Notes: generated from the sequence alone by a model not told the origin. A stretch of 64,000 nucleotides of DNA from Casuarina equisetifolia (GCA_028551475.1 CM052360.1:16294501-16358500), one strand, 5' to 3'. Counted from the first letter of the stretch, positions 48,022 through 61,400 are shown. Translations and numbers: made by a program.

Positions 48022-49660
48022 GAAATAGATCTCGTAGAGCCATGGCAACTTGAATGACTTTTGTGGACACCAAACTAGAGGAAATGCAAAAGAGCTTTCT
48101 GAGCTCCATGGAGTAGATGATGGAGAACCAACACCAAATGCTTATGCATTTGGGCTTAGATAAAGGGAAAAGGACTCAATCTCCATTAGAGGAGATTGCA
48201 CCACTATTCATGAGAGATTATGGTGAAGGAGTGGCTAGTAATAGCCACAATTGGGCCAACTAGGTCCACATTGAGTAAGTGTCCAACCTTTTACCTTGTT
48301 GAACAAAGTTGGCACACCCTTAGCCAGATTAGGGGGCATTCATAATACACAACATTCATTTTGGCAGAACTAGCAAACCACACTAGAAATAGGTTACTAG
48401 GTGGAGCAACCATCTAATTCCCATGACAAGAGGAACCCCCGCTACACTTTTGGCTCACTAGAAGGCCTCCATAACCACTAATGGTTGTCTTTTAGCAATT
48501 TTTGCAACATCTAACCCCTAGACGGATTTTGGCCATTAACAAGATTTTGACTACCATTAACAAAATTTTTAGGCCATTAGTGGAATTTGCATAAAAACTT
48601 TTCCAACACTAAGGGACATGGTTTCAACCCTATTTTCCCCCAAGGTTAAACCCTAGATGGAATTTTAGGCCTTAATACTCAAGATAGTAAGGGGAGCTAG
48701 CTTTTGATCCAAGTTATGACCCTAGTTTTAACCTTACATTTAACTACAAGCTCCACCAACAAGGAAAACATAGGGGACAACCTTTTCAGCCATGTAATTG
48801 TTAGTTGTATGCCCCATATAGGAGGCCTTTCAGTAATAATAAGTATGTCTTCCTCATATGGATTTTCTAACTTTTACATGAATTAGTCTTAAAGAATGGT
48901 TAATGCACTATAAAAATTGGTTTAAATTGTTTGAAGTGGCTGATCACATGAGGATCTAATATATTGCAATGGCTATGAAGGGGGATGTAGGTGATTGGTA
49001 TACTCATTACATAGTTGAGTAGAGTTTAGGCACATAAGAGGTGTTTAAAAGGGATGTAGTGGTAAGATGTGTAAAAAAGAGTGGGATAATTAAATAAGTA
49101 GATTCTTTAGTTTACAATAAACATCTACAATGGCTGAGTTTGTTAAGACATTTAAATGATTGTGACCATGGGTTTCCTTTCAAAATCCTAGTATGACAAA
49201 TGCCTCTTTTGTCAACTTCTTAACACAAGCCTTTAAGGATGAGATTCAATTGACAACGAGAAGTAGGAATCCTTCGACAAAGGATAAAACAATTTGGCTT
49301 GTATTTATAAGAGAAGACTAGGTAGTGAAGAACTCTTCTAAGCCAAAGGTAGCTAGTAGATGGGCCACAAAAGTACAATGCATCTAATAGGCAAGAATAC
49401 ATGGATCATTAGGAATGTGCAGTGGGTTGTGCAGGTCCCATAATGCCATAGAGACTGGGAATTTCCATGCATATGTTTAGCTAGAGTTAGGTGCAAAGAG
49501 AGGAGGAACATAGGTTTATGCTATCATTATGATGTGAGATAGGTTGGAGGATATAGTGCAAGATGAAATAGATTTTTACGTTACTGAGGATAGAGGATGC
49601 AAATAAAAAAAATGAAAGGAAGGAGGAAAATCTTGCTAAGGCCTTTGAGTAGTTAGAAAA
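48022..49660 (+). pseudogene. Element E gag remnant
   Basis: Plus-strand text MTFVDTKLEEMQKSFLSSME near 48,055, QMLMHLGLDKGKRTQSP, and MAMKGDVGDWYTHYI near 48,970 follow the gypsy gag plan (coiled start, then the AMEG.A..W capsid motif). Dozens of stops. Its nucleocapsid knuckle is not visible. Confidence 0.65.
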
Positions 49661-51250
49661 GGACTAGGATGTAGTCACCAATGCCTTGCAAGCTATGTTA
49701 GGGGGCTCCTTATCTCACACTTTTAGGTTGGATGCATTGGTCAAGGGGTTTAAGGTTAGCATTTTGACTTATAAATTTGTAGACTTAAAATTAGTAAAGA
49801 AGGTAGGTTATAAGATTGAAAACATTGCCCTTTTTTGGTTACGATAGTTGGGGTTCATCATTTAAGTGAAAGTTAAAGGCGTAACATTTTCAACGGAAGA
49901 TTTAGGGCTAAACATTCTCTACAAAGGTTAGATTTCTAGCCTTTGGGGGCTATGGCATGTTCCTAAAGATGGAGTGGATTTGGATAGTTAATCTTATTAT
50001 GTTTGATTTGGTACCCTTATGTACAAAAAGCTGAAATTGATAGTAAAGGAAATGTTAGGTATAAGGGTAATATGCCTAAGCACTAGCCCTTTTGCCTCCC
50101 TTATTTTATTGGAAGAAATTTGATGGCTCATGGTGGTCTTAGGTGGAGTATCGAGCTTTTAATAGTTTCATAATGAATGACAAGTTTTTTATTTTAGTTA
50201 TAAATGAGTTGTTGGATGAGCTACATAAGGCCACTTAGTTTCCAATCTTGACTTGTGGTTGGGCTATCATTGGGTTTATGTTTATTAGAAGGACATCCTA
50301 AAGACTATCTTTTGAACTCACTAGGGCCACTATTAGTTTCTAGTCATGCCCTTCGGTTTGATGAATGCACCAGCTACCTTGCAGACACTCATGAATTCTA
50401 TCTTCGAACCATATTTATGGAGGTTTATACTAATCTTTTTTTTATGATATCTTTGTTTACAGTGTAGACTTAAAGAGCCATGCATGAGACTTTGATAAAT
50501 TTTTCAACTTGCACAACACTATCAATGGTATGCCAAGCATAGTAAATGTACCATTACCTAACACCACATTGAGTATTTAGGGCATGTCATTTTAGAAAAA
50601 GGAATTAAAGCAAACCAAAAAAAGATTGAGATATGTTGACATCGCCTTGACCTACCACTTTGTAGGAACTTCAAGGATTCTTGAGACTTATAAGCTATTA
50701 CATGCATTTTGTTAGGAACTATGGATAGATAAGTAAACCATTCACCAATATGTTATTAAAAAAAAAAATTCAATGGTATGAGGAAAATATTAAAGCCTTT
50801 GAAGAGTTGAAAAAAGGCAATAAACTCTACCCATGTGTTAGCCATGCCCAACTTTGAAAAGCCCTTTATTATTATGTCAAACATGAGCCTTGGAGGAATA
50901 AGCATAATGCTTATGTAAAAGGGTTGACCCCTTGCTTAGTTAACTAAGGTCTTAGCTTTATGACACGAGTCATTCAACATACGAGAGAGAGTTGTTAGCC
51001 ATTGTCATAATGGTACAAAAATAGAGGTCGTATCTATTGGGCAATAGCTTTCAATGTGGATGAATCGTTGTAGTTTGAACAACTTGTTGTAGAAAGTTTA
51101 TGTGCAAGCACATTATAAGTGGTTAATGAAGTTTCTAGGTTGTGATTATGAGATCTAATATAAAAAGGATAGTGAAAATAGAGTGGCAGATGCACTTTCA
51201 TGACTATTACCTAACCATGGGATTAAAGAGACGTCTTTATTACACTCATT
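49661..51250 (+). pseudogene. Element E protease, RT and RNase H remnant
   Basis: RT is clear from [20 protein letters not shown] at about 50,340-50,400. It is followed by palm/thumb traces, RNase H text (VLAMPNFEKPFIIMS at about 50,840) and the ENRVADALS motif at about 51,178 that ends the gypsy RNase H. The region before RT (49,661-50,080) should hold the protease but is too eroded to see. Not functional. Confidence 0.75.
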
Positions 51251-51471
51251 ATCCATTTTGTAGCCACACTAGATTCATGATGTGCTAGCTAATTATGATG
51301 GAAATCCATACATTTAGTAGTTATTATAGGCTTTATTTATTGATCTAGTGGGACACCTAGACTATAGCTTGACTGATGGAGTCTTACATTGTCAAGGAAC
51401 ATTGTGGTGGGTAAACATGGTGGTTTGAAAGAGCAAATAAACATACATCTTCATGAATTAGGTTTGGATGG

Positions 51472-52331
51472 TGATGTGGACACGCCCAAAGGCCAAGCTA
51501 ATGAGAAAGCCCAAGTTTTGTTAATCCCTATGACAAAAAATTGAGACTACAATGTAATTTGTTGGGACCAAGCCCAAATAGAAAAAGTCTGACTTATTTG
51601 AAGTTTCCATTCCTGTCACGATTCGTACTATCTAGACACTTGATGTGTTTCGTGATGGGCAATTAAGTGAGCTTTTATTTTAGAGAGATTGGAATGAACT
51701 ACTAACAAGAAAATTTAGAAATATAAAAGGCTAGAAAGGTAAAGACTAAAAAATTAAAGTACTAAAACATAAAGACAGTAATTTAAGTGCATGAATTAAA
51801 ATAACTGGAATGTAAAAGGCTGAAAGTAAGAGCACGAAATTAATAGCAAAGCTTAAAGAAAATGAAATTCAATGACTTCTCCAATCTCAAAGTTCTACTT
51901 ACAACTAAAATAACAATGTTTTTAAATAGACGACTAAACCTAATGCTAGAACAATTAAGAATACTCAAAACCTAAGTCTAAATTAAAATCCTAAACAAAT
52001 CAGGCATAGGATCCTAACAAATTAGGGACCTTAAAAAGATTAGGAATTCTAATCAAAATAGAAACTCTAGCTAGTTCGAATCTTGATAGGAATGGAAACT
52101 CTATATTGTATGAATCCTGACAAGAATGGAAACTCTAGATAGTATGAATCTTGCAGGAATAGAAACTCCACATAATACAAATCTTGACAAGAATGGGAAC
52201 TTTAGATAAGTTAGACTTCTTCTGTTTGGGCTTGGTCCCAACGAATTACATTGTAGCCCCAATTTTTTGTCACAGGGATCAACAAAACTTAGGCTTTCTC
52301 GTTAGCTTAGCCTTTGGGTGTGTCCACATCA
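51472..52331. mobile_element. Fold-back element with long inverted repeats
   Basis: 860 bp. The left arm (51,472-about 51,640) and the reverse complement of the right arm (about 52,160-52,331) agree closely from TGATGTGGACAC inward (shared AAGTTTTGTT, GACAAAAAATTG, CTACAATGTAATT, GTTGGGACCAAGCCCAAA). ATGG occurs just outside each end. Element E integrase text (HELGLDG before, GHSS-like text after) resumes across it, which shows an insertion. No coding capacity. The right arm has a 34-bp array. Confidence 0.85.
52061..52215 (-). repeat. 34-bp minisatellite, about five copies
   Basis: GAAACTCTAG-type units begin at 52,061, 52,095, 52,129, 52,162 and 52,196. The left arm of the fold-back element has only one related unit (about 51,610-51,640), so the array grew in the right arm. 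Confidence 0.85.
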
Positions 52332-55245
52332 TATGGCCATTCAAGTATAAAGGGTATTTGGAAAAAAAATACAACAAAAAAAAAATTGGGTGGGAATGAA
52401 ACATAAAGTTTTGTGTTGGGTGTTGCGTTATGAGGTTTGCTAGAGATATAAGTTAGAGAAGGTACCACATCTAGTACTTTTACAACTGCTTCCCATTCTT
52501 AGTAAGGCATGGCATGATATTAGCATAAGTTTCATTGAAGGGCTTCCTAAGAGTGAAGGTTGAGACATAATCTTAGTTGTTATAGATCACTTAACAAAGT
52601 ATGATGTTGGAATATATTAATATTTTGATGTGACAAATAGGAAACTATAATATGAAAATATTATAGTTAAAATCATTGCTTGTTTATTGATTTAAATAAG
52701 AAAAATGATGTTGACCTTTGTATGTGTAGGAAAAATCCTGAGTCCCAAAAGCTTTAGCTCGTGCAATTCTATACATGATCTAGTCCAAAACAAAACCTAG
52801 TTCACAAATAGATTTGTAAGAAAATGACTTAAGCCAACACTATTTCTGAACCCAAAATCGGCCTGTGTGATTTAGGCTAGCAAAGTACAACCCAACCTAC
52901 ACACGCAACCCAGACCCATACTCATGTGACTAGAGTGTGTGACTTAGAAGCATCTTGCGATTTGTGCTCACTCGTGATCTAGACCCGTTCTTGCAATTCG
53001 ACAAGCTACATATGACATGTAAAGCTACATGGCCTACATGACTAATTTTCTACAACGCCAAATCGCTTAACAACCTATTACTTAAACTAGCCATTGTTTT
53101 TAACTCTAGTGACAACAAAAGATCTATCATTCTAAAGATATCAAAGAAAAGACCATTTATGTGAAGAAAAATTAGTGACCCAATACTTAGTGAGGATTAA
53201 AGTGAAGAGATTAAGGTGTTCTTCGCAACCTATAACCTAATTGATTACAAGAGCAATTAAAAGCATAATATAGTGTTTCTAAAGCCAAAATCATAAAGGT
53301 TTATCAATTAAGAAGTTGATTTTTTGATCTATGAAGTACCCATGAATATTTACTTTAAAATTGAAAATGATTGAGGAAGATTCAAGTGAAAACCAAAAAC
53401 TTGATCCATGACCCATTTTGCATTTGTAAAGCTACGAATGATTAATTTAAAAATCTGGACAAAATGGTAGCTTTTTGGAGTGTGATTTTGAATGGAATTG
53501 AGACAAAAAGCCAGTCATGTCTCATTTCTCTCATACAAGTTTAAAAATATATAAAGATGAGGAAAGAGAAAGCTCTAATGGGAAGATGTGATCTTACTCA
53601 GAGATGTCAAAATGATTCTTTGGAGGTGAAAGGTTAGTCCTTTTGATGCTATATTAGAGCAAAACGTTTAGAAAAAAGATGGTGGACAAAAATAAGAGAA
53701 AGCAAAGCTTCATTAAAAAAACTCTCATTCTTCTTTTAAGCTTATCTAGTACATGACTTGATTATTCATTGGGTAACTATATTCTGAGTTCACTTTTTCT
53801 CTTATTTACTTGTTAAAAAATCATTTTGTGCTTTAATATAAATTGTTATTGAGTTGATTTTCTACAAGTGAATAATGCTAAGGCTAGAACAAAATTTGAG
53901 CCTTTTGTCCAAATCATTTTGTGTTAGCTTTCTAGTACTAGTTTAAAGCTTTAAAATTGTATATTGCATATCTTGTAAAAGCTAAGTTTGAAACTTGTAA
54001 TATTAGGGTGAGAACTTGTAACCGAATTTGAAGGATTGGTTATCCCTTATAAGGGATTGGATATCGCTTGTAATTAATTGATGAATGATTAGAAGAGTTA
54101 CCATAGCAGGTTGCTAAGATGGGGTGGAGTAGGTGTCGAGGTGGCTTGGGCTGAACCACCTTCCAAAAATCACTTGTCTTTGTATGATTATGCTTTGTGT
54201 GAATGTTTTACTTATTGCCATATAATTGTTAATTGCCTTACATAGCAAAAATGCAAAAAGAAAAAATAATTTTTAAAAAACCTAATTCACCCCCTCTTAG
54301 GTTGCTATAAGATCCAACATATGCCTATTTTATAGGGTTAAGTCACCCTTCTTAGCAGCACATATAGCAAAGGTATTCATGGATGGGGTGGAAAAGTTAT
54401 ATCGACTTCTTACCATTATTGTTACCCATTGTGATTCCATATTCTGTGATGAATTTTGGGAGGAATTGTTCAAAGTCATTAAGGTTAAACTCTTTTGCAA
54501 TACCTTTTACTACCCTTAGATGGATGGTTAGAAAAAAAGAGTGAACTAGTGGATTGAGTAGTATTTACATTGCTCTTGTCAGGAAAGGCTAGGGAGGTGG
54601 CATTCATAGTTGTCTCGAGTTGAATGGTGGTATAACACATTAACTAACACTCATCGATTAAGATGACTCCTTTTGAGACTTTGTATGGATACAATCCGAG
54701 TAAACCACCTTACCATAACTTTGGAATGACGCACTAGGTTAATCAATTCCTCTAAGAACATGCCTAATGAGTATAGTTGTTTAAGTCCTATCTTCAAGCC
54801 AACCAAGCCCATGTAGAGTTTTATGCTAACAAAAGATGATATGAGTGAGACCTTATTAAGGTAAGAGATTCAATATATTTACAAGTATAACCTTATCTGT
54901 AGTTGTCTTTATCTAGGTGGAGGGATCACAAGCTAGTGCAATGTTTCTATGGACCATTCAAAATTGTCTATTCATATGATTTTTCATATATCCTAGTTAA
55001 AGAAATCAATTGGTCAAAGTTGCAAGGTAATCCTAGTGTTCCTTTGATTAATGGAAAGGGATGGTTATGGGTTGAACCCATGGCAATGTTAAGGTAGCAT
55101 CTTGTAAGGCACAATGATAGACCAAAGATAAACTTGCGAATCTAGTGGTCTAAGCATCTAGAGTGCAAGCCCACTCAGGAAAACATTGATTACATCCATG
55201 CTTAATTTTCAGAGTTTCAAATTAATCCTTAAGGACAAGGATTTG
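52332..55245 (+). pseudogene. Element E integrase and chromodomain remnant, split by a solo LTR
   Basis: First part 52,332-52,604: integrase zinc finger region (RYKLEKVPHLVLLQ in a shifted frame) and SFIEGLPKSEG followed by VVIDHLTKY. It breaks at the solo LTR and resumes at about 54,320 with FIGLSHPSLAAHIAKVFMDG, then ...THCDSIFCDEFWEELF. A C-terminal section (about 54,900-55,240) has YGPFKIV, GWLWVEPMAML and a decayed chromodomain ending FSEFQINP. Chromodomains of this class steer integration to heterochromatin marks; this one has stops. Confidence 0.75.
52605..54319 (+). mobile_element. Solo LTR of another copia-type family
   Basis: 1,715 bp, TGTTGGAATATATT...ATAAGATCCAACA. Flanks TATGA and TATGC agree at four of five bases. 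It is inserted in the integrase of element E, whose reading resumes on the far side. The stretch TTCACCCCCTCTTAGGTTGC just before the end is typical of copia LTR ends in plants. Apart from the terminal TGTTGGA/CCAACA it does not resemble the B LTR. Confidence 0.85.
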
Positions 55246-55262
55246 GAAAAAAAAGTAGAGAT

Positions 55263-55620
55263 TGTGCTAACCTAAGGCCCAACTCAATGAGAGAATGCCC
55301 ACTACAAAGTAAGGCCCAATAGAAGAATAAACATGGGAGGAGTGTGCAATTTTAAGGATTATCTAAAGAGTGGAAGAACCCTAGTTTTTTTTAGATTGCC
55401 TTTGGTTGCATTACCAGTGTTAGATGAGTAGCTGTTGGTAGCTTGTAGTTGGTTTGTCGCTTGGTTTGGTAGGTTGTATTGTAGGCAATTTGTAGAAACT
55501 CTATCTTGTTCAATTATTAATTCAATTCTGATGCATTTTCTTATGTGTTGCATTGTGGTTAGGAGGTGTTCTTGTATGTTGTGTTGTGAGATTTGGGAGA
55601 ATAGTAGGTTGACTCTAACA
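55263..55620 (+). repeat. Element E 3' LTR
   Basis: 358 bp, TGTGCTAACC...CTCTAACA, the partner of 47,614-47,984. Confidence 0.85.
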
Positions 55621-55625
55621 TTATG

Positions 55626-57930
55626 TAATGTTGCCTTTTAAGATATTTAAAGCTATGTTTTTCTCCATTAATAACATAGGAGTCTTTAGGTGATACATAT
55701 AATGGTTGCATTCATGGAAAAAAGATGAGGAATGAAAAAATTCACTCTAATTCCATATCTTTTCCCATTCTTTGATTTCTTTTCCTTACAAATAAGCCCC
55801 ACCACATGCCTTTAGGTGAGTAGCAAGGCTTAACCTCCTTAGTTAATGGCTTTTTGACATAACAAAAGGTGGATATAGAAGCCCATTTGTCTTTCATCAC
55901 CTTCTCTCACTACAGCAGATTGCATAGACCATTAAAACAACCTAAAAGCACTTTCTCCATTTTGGCCAAGTAGTTTCCTACCTCAATGCAACCATTGTGC
56001 GGCTCCACCAAGTTATGTTGTTGTGGCTTTTTAGCCATGGGTCCTTCATATAGCCAAATTGTCCCACTTGCTTTTTCAATGTGAGATAATGAAATATATT
56101 ACATTCTCCTTTATCAAAATCTACATTACCCTTGACATGGATGAGGTCCACTACCTAACTTGCATTAGGAGATAACAATTACAGGTGCCACTAGGTTAGG
56201 TTACAATTTGACTCTAATATCACTTGTCACAAGTATGAATTATATTCTAAAATATTAACCTTATGAGAGGAAAACCTAAGCCTCCTTATGTGGTTAGATT
56301 ATCTTGTTTGGCTTTTCAATGTGAAATAAGCCACATGTGGTGCCTTGTAGTGTAGGCTTTAAACTTGGGCACAATCCATGGAAATGTGAAGGAGTAATCT
56401 AAACTCTAATACTATATATTATAAATTACTATTCATTTTAAAATCTTAATATGAGAGGCAATATTCTTTTCCATATTTAAGTGTGGCTTACAATTGATTA
56501 TTCAATAAGATGAGATAACAATTCTATGCCGCTTAAGACATTTTGTATCGCTACATTGATTCAATTGTCACAATCAGGTAAGTACTGGTCATGGGAGGCT
56601 GTCAATGATTGCCTAAACCACTCAACCCCTGAGCCTCCGCCCCGCCCAGTCTAGACTCTCTCTCTCTCTCTCTCTCTCTCCCTAGCATTGTCTTTTCTCA
56701 AATCCTTCGTTTTTGCACTATTGGTCTTTCTTTACATCGAGATTCTTTGACAATTTTTTAAGTTAAAAGGAGTTTTTAAGGTGTTAATTATTACTTATCT
56801 TTTTAAAATTTTATTCTTTTAATCTTAATCTTTTGTTATCAAAGAGAATTATTAAACTCTTGTTGATTATTGTGTGTCTTGAACCTAAATGTTAAGATGG
56901 AAAAATCAAATCAATTAATTAAAAATTAAATCCAAAATATTAAGAATTTTATGGCGGAGTTAGCATTCTAAACCTAAGGAGTTCGATATCTTTAATGTAT
57001 CTTAGTCCAAAATTTTCTAAACTTTAAATAATTTCGACATAACTTATTTCAAGTGTAATTGTTATTTTAATTATAAAGAATAATTTGATGGCTTCGATAT
57101 AACGAAATGAAATACATTGAGTAGAAAATCTAATTAAGAATCTTTGACCTTGTAACTACTAAGGTGGAGATGTTTAAAGATTCTTAATTATTTGGGGTTT
57201 TCCACAAATACTCCTCAATTATGTATTAAATTAGCGTGTAAGGAGTATAAATCAACCTCTAAGCTAAGTTTGGGAACGGAGATTGCAATTTTTTCGATCT
57301 TTCCTTTTTCTTTGTTCTCTCTCTTTTAATCTGTTCAAAATGTACCCAATTGAAGAAACTTTGAATTTCTACGATTTGACGGCTCAAAGATGGTTGAAGG
57401 TGGCCCTTACCGCTGAAAATAGCATGTTTTCTGTCCAAATCCCCTCTCTGTTGAGATGATCGTTCATTCGTTTAGCATTTTTTATATCACGAAACGATAT
57501 TGATTTACATTGATTTTTTGCTCCAAAAATTTTGTGTTTTGCTGCCTGAGAAGACACTGTTTGCATATCTAGGGCACACTATAGGAGGCAGTGGTTTTAG
57601 CCTAAACCCACACGGTAAATCCGCAGAAGCAAATTAAACAAAGTTTAATGCACACTCGAATCGCATTGCCAATAGCATTTATCTAAAAGCTTGCTATTTG
57701 TGTATGTCTCAAATTTCTTGATATGATGATTATCTAGACCGTTAATTAACCTTAATCTTGCTTAAGATTCAAGTCTAACAGTAAAAATGCTTGCAAAACA
57801 TCACAGCCATCACTTCCAATCCGACGGCCACGGTTGCATTAACACCATCATCATGCACACACTATAGACGCTGGTATATTCATATTCCCATTTCTACCCT
57901 CATCATACTTGTAAAATTCCTCTGATTCGC
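55626..57930. other. Intergenic DNA upstream of the coatomer gene
   Basis: 2.3 kb. Contains a CT microsatellite at about 56,654-56,681 and AT-rich text, with no recognised coding or transposon domain. The last few hundred bases are the likely alpha-COP promoter; no clear TATA box. Confidence 0.45.
56654..56681. repeat. CT microsatellite
   Basis: About 14 CT units after GTCTAGA, in intergenic DNA. Confidence 0.85.
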
Positions 57931-57934
57931 TTTG

Positions 57935-58493
57935 TCCTTTCTCTCTCTCTTCCTCCTCTCTCTCGCTCTGTAAAATTAAACGCACTCTCGGCGAAGAGAG
58001 AACTCAAATTAACCTTTTCTTTCTTCTCTCCCCTTCTCCCTTTCCTTCTACTCCCTCCCGATCTACATGTTTCAATATCTAAAACCCTGCCTCTCTCTCT
58101 CTGCACATACACAGAGATATACACACATCTGGTAGTTCTCTTGATTGTAAACGTTGCTGAGCTTGATCCCTGCTTGTAGTGATCAGATCTGAGGTAAATT
58201 TTTGTATCTTCATTCGAATCTCATTTGTTTTCTAATTAAAGGATAGATTGGCTCCTGTTTGGCTGCCGAGAAATTGGAGGACTTGCCTTGAATCTTAATG
58301 CTGAAACTTTAATTCCCCAGATTTCGTTCGATTCCTATGGTTTCTTGAGTTGATATAATTGCATAGGTGTTATTGATTTACAAATTCCTAATCGATTTGA
58401 TCTCGTGTCTCAGTTTCGCGCTGTGGCTTGTGCCCATAGGGAATTGGGTGAGGTTTTTGATGCGATTTGGTTTGTCGATAGTATTTGAAGAAG
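57935..58493 (+). promoter_or_regulatory. alpha-COP 5' UTR with leader intron
   Basis: CT-rich leader from about 57,935 to 58,193, then a probable 5' UTR intron from GT at 58,194 (GATCTGAG/GTAAAT) to AG at 58,481, leaving 12 nt before the ATG. Leader introns of this kind often raise expression of plant housekeeping genes (family knowledge; the effect here is inference). Confidence 0.6.
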
Positions 58494-61400
58494 ATGTTGA
58501 CGAAGTTCGAGACCAAGAGTAATAGAGTGAAAGGGCTGAGTTTCCATAGTAAGAGGCCGTGGATCCTTGCGAGTCTCCACAGCGGCGTGATCCAGCTATG
58601 GGACTATCGGATGGGTACTCTAATTGACAGGTTCGATGAGCATGATGGGCCCGTTCGTGGCGTTCATTTCCACAAATCTCAGCCGCTATTTGTTTCTGGA
58701 GGTACTGTAATTGTGGGTGCCCTTGGTTAATTTTTGATGTAGATTGCTAATCTTATTACCATTGTGATAAATGTTAATTGATTCGTAGATAATAGTTATT
58801 GTGATCATGTAGAGTAAGTTATACATCCCTGTGGAAAAATGAAGTTTGGTGTTTCTTTTCGTTAATTACTGTTGAATATATGTAGATCTAGGCTAGAACA
58901 TGCAATGATGTTTTTTTTTCGAGGAAACGCTATCTGCTTGAATATCTATGTGAACAAGTCTACTTGAGTCTTTGACTGACTATCTCACGTGCGCTATGTC
59001 ATATGGACATCATGGAACCCAAATCAAAATTTTCATGGCAATTTGCAATTCGAAGTTAAATCTATTTCATAGAAAGTCAACTGTCTTTGTCAGTTTGTGC
59101 AATACCTTCAAATTCTAATTGCAAACTGATTTGAAAAAGAAAATCCTCATGTTGCACTATATGCATGAACTGGTTGACAAAAACTGAAAGGGAAGGAAAG
59201 GATGAAATCGAAATGGATATGTTGACAACCATAGTTCAATATTTTTAAATTGCGAAAACAAGAAAAGGAAAGGTGACAAAAAGGAAAAATTTTGGCAAAC
59301 AAATATTTGAACAAATTATAAATAACAAAACTTCTGAAGTTGTTGGTGAACACAAAGCAGTAAGTAATAATTCTTCTTCTTCGTAATCTTCTTCTGTAGT
59401 TGTCACTATTTTGAAACTAAAAAGTTTAACTGTGAAATAGTAGTGGTAGTGTTGTTTGTTCTGGGTAGTTATTTGTTATCAGTTTAGTTACCCATCAGGA
59501 TACAAGTTTTACATTGAGAGCAAGGTTGAGACTAATAGAGATGAGTGTTTTTCATAAAGTCGGACTCTATTTTAGCCTTGTTATTTTACTGTTGTATTTT
59601 TCCTTTGCTAATTATTGGGATTCTGGAAATAGAAATATGCCACCAAAAGTTTCCCCTTTTTGTTTAGTTTAATAGTAGATAATGAATACTTAATCTCGCG
59701 TAAGTGAAAGTTAGAAATATTTGAGTGAAATGTTATTCTTGAACTTCACATAGATTTGCTAAGAAGTGTGAGTTGAAATTCAATAAAAATTTAGTTCAAA
59801 GTCAAATATATATATATATATATATAGGTTTATTATATGGGTAATATGTAGAGTTGGATGGATAAATGTTTTAGTCTTTAGAGTCTTTCATTTACTTTGG
59901 CTGCCTGAAAGGAAAGCACATAAGCCATTTTGGACTGAGGAAATATTTACGTGCTACTGGGACCCCAACAAGTTCGTATATTTTGGTAACTTGAAATATT
60001 AGTGTCTTCCATACTTTAGTTTGGTTGATCATTGCTATTCAAACATCTTTTCCATGGTTCTGACATTTTAGCTGCTACTTGTTTCATAAGCTTTTCGAGT
60101 CTGACTATATTTGAAAATATTTACTTCGAATGATTCAAATGGTTCCATCAGATTTGGAATCAACTGTTTACCACAATCGATCTCCAAGTCCCAAGGTTGA
60201 AGAATCTGATTTTTCTTTTCTTTTCTTTTCTGAGCAGCCACATAGAGTGCATCTTGGCTTCCCTATTCTTTTTTGTAGGGCCTATGCTTTACTGGCTGAA
60301 AGTTTGAACTTCACTGTGATCTTAGATTATTATTGCCTATCAGATCTGAATGTAATTTCTGATGTGAGTTTTTGGCTGACTTTGTAAATAATTTTCTGAA
60401 ATTTTTGATAACACAGAATAGAATTGCTGGCAATGGAATCTTGTTAAAATTCCAATCCTGGTAGTGTGATTTCATCCTGTGGTAGTGCAAATGAAAGGGG
60501 GTTCTCATCCATACATGTAGTTAGTTCTAGGAGAGGTGGTTCCAATGCTGTTCATGTATTAGTTAAGTTACTTACCGTACATGCAGTAATGAATTGTTGG
60601 ATTTCTTCAGGAGATGATTACAAGATTAAAGTATGGAACTACAAGTTACATCGTTGTCTTTTTACTCTTCTTGGACACCTGGATTATATTCGTACAGTAC
60701 AGTTTCACCATGAGTACCCATGGATTGTGAGTGCCAGTGATGATCAGACTATTCGCATTTGGAATTGGCAGTCACGCACTTGTATATCTGTATTGACTGG
60801 CCACAATCACTATGTTATGTGCGCCTCATTCCACCCAAAAGAGGACCTTGTTGTGTCTGCCTCTTTGGATCAGACTGTTCGTGTTTGGGATATTGGTGCC
60901 CTCAGGAAGAAGACAGTTTCCCCTACAGATGACATCTTGCGGCTGAGTCAGATGAATACAGATCTTTTTGGTGGTGTTGATGCAGTTGTTAAATATGTCT
61001 TGGAAGGTCATGACCGAGGGGTCAACTGGGCTGCATTCCATCCCACCCTGCCTCTAATTGTCTCAGGAGCTGATGATCGCCAAGTGAAATTATGGCGGAT
61101 GAATGGTAATCCTCTTTTGGTTGACATTTTTGCCTTCCTTCTTGGTCTGTTTAATTTCTTTTTTCCTCTTTTGAGTTGACTGTAAATTTGATTGTCTGCA
61201 ATTGGGAAAATCACGTTTCTGCTGCATTTTTGTGCCTTAAAATGTCAACCTTCTTTGTGCTCAAGAAAAAACATTTGTTCAATTTTTTTTCTTTTCTTTT
61301 TTCTTCAGATACCAAGGCTTGGGAAGTGGACACATTGAGAGGGCACATGAATAATGTTTCATGCGTCATGTTCCATGCCAAGCAGGACATAATTGTGTCC

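Larger units (their letters stand above)
47609..55625 (+). mobile_element. Element E: Ty3/gypsy chromovirus relic with TTATG target duplication
   Basis: LTRs at 47,614-47,984 and 55,263-55,620. TTATG flanks both sides (47,609-47,613 and 55,621-55,625). A primer-binding site (GTGGCATCCATAGCAAGG) lies at about 47,986 and a purine-rich tract (GGATTTGGAAAAAAAAG) at about 55,240-55,256. Internal order gag, RT, RNase H, integrase, chromodomain-like end is that of a plant chromovirus; the short LTRs suggest the Reina type (weak inference). Every domain has stops. Two later insertions lie within it (51,472-52,331 and 52,605-54,319). Confidence 0.85.
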
